64,000 bases of DNA. Origin: Atrichornis clamosus (Eukaryota; Chordata; Aves; Passeriformes; Menuridae). The stretch is from NCBI GenBank assembly GCA_013400975.1, contig WBMZ01015587.1, forward strand, positions 62,001-126,000, written 5' to 3'. Positions 61,430 through 64,000 of this stretch are shown here, piece after piece. Position numbers and translations under genes: made by a program. Each line of letters starts with the position of its first letter. Positions within the stretch are counted from its first letter, which is position 1. Under the pieces are notes generated by a model. That model was not told the DNA's origin, made no database searches, and saw nothing but the letters and a program-made list of their open reading frames with translations.

Positions 61430-64000
61430 ATGAAGGTGGCCTCCCTTGCAAAAGTGATCCATGCAATGAAGAGTCCAAATTCTATTTATGACACTTGCTC
61501 CTAAGGTCTGAAGGTATTTCTGAAAATGGGAGTCAGACACAAAGATTTACATGCTCTTCTTTTTGCCTTGTATGGTTATTAACTTGTAGCAATTAACTCG
61601 GCTGGGTTTGGTTGGTGCCGTCTCTCCCACAAGCATTAGTGGGTCTCACAGTTTGCTCTCCTCGCTGCATTCCTCAGCTGTACCAGATGTCAGTCCCTTC
61701 CTTTCAGAAGGACTAAAACCTCATGCTCAGAAAGTCCACAGCCCTTTCTAGCCTCTCTACGTCTGCCTTGGGTTTTTTTTCCTTCTCTTGCCATGAAAGG
61801 ACAGAGCACAGAGGAGCTTAACCAGGTACAAGGTTATTCAAGTTATCTACTTGCCATTAGGTATCACTGTACAGCACTGAATTATTTATTCCAGCTTCCT
61901 AGGCAGGTGTGTGGCAAATTTCCATACAGCTTTAATGGGAATCAGATTGCCAACTTCAAACCCAAATTCTTCATCTGCACCACAGCATGACTGTGAAGTG
62001 TTGCTGAGCAAGGGTGGGGTGAACAGCTATGTAGGAACAGACCGCAGTCACAGCTGGGAGAAGTATGTGGGTCTCACTTAATAAAACTTGATAGAAAATA
62101 TTTGTAGCTATTAAAAATATCGACAAAGGCACGATACACTTCATGTAACCAACATGATTGTTGCACTAGGATGGGTACCGGATTTCAAAGTTTGATTTTC
62201 AGTGGGGAGCACTTTCAGAGCACACAGGAGCACACGCACACACCTGCTGGCAGACACAGGGGAGGGTGGCACAGCACAGCAAGGACACTCCTTGTATGCA
62301 GTCTTGCTTTATTCCCATTTCCAGGTGCAAATTCAGAGTGTTCAGAGTAGCACATGCCCAGCATGCAGAGACGGATCTCATCTACATGTAAAGGGCATAA
62401 AAAAGATATTGGATGAGCTGAGAAAACGAGGTAGGACCCTGAATCTCAGTGTGATCTCCTGGAGGTACCAGAGGCCATGTTCATTGACTGACACTGCGTG
62501 CACCTGAGCAGGTAACCCTGTGCCTCCTCTGCACTCAGCAGAGATCAGGGCACAAACATCCCATCCAAAAGCAGGCGCCTTCATCTGGTGCCCTGACCAT
62601 CACACTTCAGAGAGGCACCCAGGAGACCAGCTCCAACACAGGAGAACACAGATGAGACGAGTCACTCTGGGGGCAAGTGATACACAAGGGCCCTTGGCAG
62701 GTGGCAGCCTCCAGGTCAGAGCCAGCTTGTATGGTCTCAGGAAAGGGCTTGCCCAGGCCAGCAACCAGCAAGGCAGGGGTTATGGCAGCCAGGATCTCGG
62801 TGGTACCAGTATTGCTGGATCTGCTCTGGGAGAACTGGTGGGATGCTCCCTGGGTGGTGGCTCCCAGCAGCGCTTCCCCTGCCAAGCTGATTGCTAAATA
62901 TTTATCCTACCAGCCCACAATTAGGGGAGTTTCGTGAGGAACCAGGGGATGCACTTTCTGTGTAGCACACAACAGACCTAGATGACAAAAAGAGAAAAGA
63001 AACATCCAAAAAGCAAGAACACCCCCCCAAAAAAAGCCAAAAAACCCCCCTTCATTTCACAAGGAGAAAACAGAATGCCTTTATTTGTTCCCTGCCAATG
63101 TCAAACACGATTCATAGCCAGATGTTAAAATAAAATGGCCTCATTTTACTGTCGCCACTATGTTGTGCTGATTTGGTCAAAAATAAAAACCCCTCTAAAA
63201 TTACAAAAAAACTGCACAGCTTCTAGAAAAACAAACCAGATCAGTGTGGAAGAAAAAAAGTTGGTACATACTGATAGTGTCTGAATTTGTTTCTTTTAAT
63301 AGATAAATGTCTGTGATTATCACAAAAGGAGTAGAGCCAGCAGTTTCACTGAAGAGTCCTTGACTGAAGGGTCCTCACGGTCTCCCTAGGCTTGCACAAA
63401 GTGAATGACTGCACGGCTGGCAGAGCTGCTTGCCTTGCCAGTGCAGCACCAAGGGATGGCTGAGAAATTACGGCCTCAGTTATGGATGGGAAGAGGGAGA
63501 GCTGTGCCTGGATACTGGCCATGTTTGCAATGCTGTAGCTTGAAAGTGTGCCAAGGGCAGGCATGCCTTTATCACAGTGGAGCAGACAGAAGTATTCAGT
63601 ACACCTGAAATCTCAGATTTTTAGTTTGAAACGCCTCTAAAGTGGCTTCTAGAGGTTCAGTTGCCCAGGGTACCACACAACCTCGAGTGAAGCACGTGCT
63701 TGGGAGCAACCTCTATCTTAATTATTCACTTAAAAATGTAAGAAAATAAAATGGAAATGGAAAGAGTAATGCAAAGTTCCGGTTTGATTATTGTTATGAG
63801 GCACAACACAGAGTTCAATAGTGCTGCTGTCTCATCTGGATCCACATCCAAATGAGGTGTTTCCAACAAAGATAACTACCCTTGCAAATTAACCCAGTGA
63901 GTTGAGTATGGCAAACAGCATGCAGAAGTGAAGGGGAAGCTCTGCAATGCTATTAAAGCTTATTCTAAAAGAGACTCACACACACGAGCAGAAGTGGCAG
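61430..64000. other. Unique non-coding sequence
   Basis: No gene recognised. Plus- and minus-strand frames at 62202-62937 overlap in a GC-rich patch without motifs. An A- and C-run low-complexity stretch lies at 62985-63052. The window ends in unremarkable sequence. Confidence 0.45.

Overview
The window looks like 64 kb of bird nuclear DNA that is non-coding: an intergenic desert or one very long intron. Three things point to a bird. First, a CR1 LINE 3' end carries the ATTCTGTG-type tail (61354-61429). Second, three LTR copies belong to two families that I recall as abundant in avian, especially neoavian/passerine, genomes. Third, interspersed repeats are sparse, in an AT-rich background with small GC-rich patches. 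The exact clade cannot be fixed from the sequence. I recognise no protein-coding exon, tRNA, rRNA, snRNA or CRISPR. The many open frames of 60-244 codons lack family resemblance and mostly lie in GC-rich patches or inside repeats.

Layout. 1-7386: unique sequence with a CpG-dense patch (3181-3420). 7387-8971: a nested retroviral insertion. A long minus-strand LTR was split by a younger plus-strand LTR of another family (8335-8922). 10634-11185: a second solo LTR of that younger family, with an intact 5-bp target duplication (GTAAA). 11186-17934: unique sequence with one exon-like block around 13800-13968. 17935-19800: an old, frameshifted CR1 reverse-transcriptase fragment on the minus strand. 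19801-45500: mostly unique, with scattered decayed SINE/MITE-like fragments (25874-25925, 27848-27930, 38991-39070, 39083-39178, 45530-45640) and a G-quadruplex motif (35052-35072). 47462-47804: strong splice signals followed by a 39-codon ORF with a good start context and a hydrophobic N-terminus, the only place where I would look for an unannotated small gene. 50186-50219 and 58947-58971: compact perfect hairpins. 60477-60500: a C-rich run that is a strong minus-strand G-quadruplex motif. 61354-61429: the CR1 3' end.

No set of genes works together here. The biology on view is transposon history (old CR1 and SINE/MITE relics, then the long LTR, then the younger LTR inserted into it), plus a few candidate regulatory or structured-DNA elements. 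I see no convincing new molecular system. The most testable points are the 39-codon ORF, the 53-codon exon-like block, the CpG-dense patch and the two G-quadruplex motifs.
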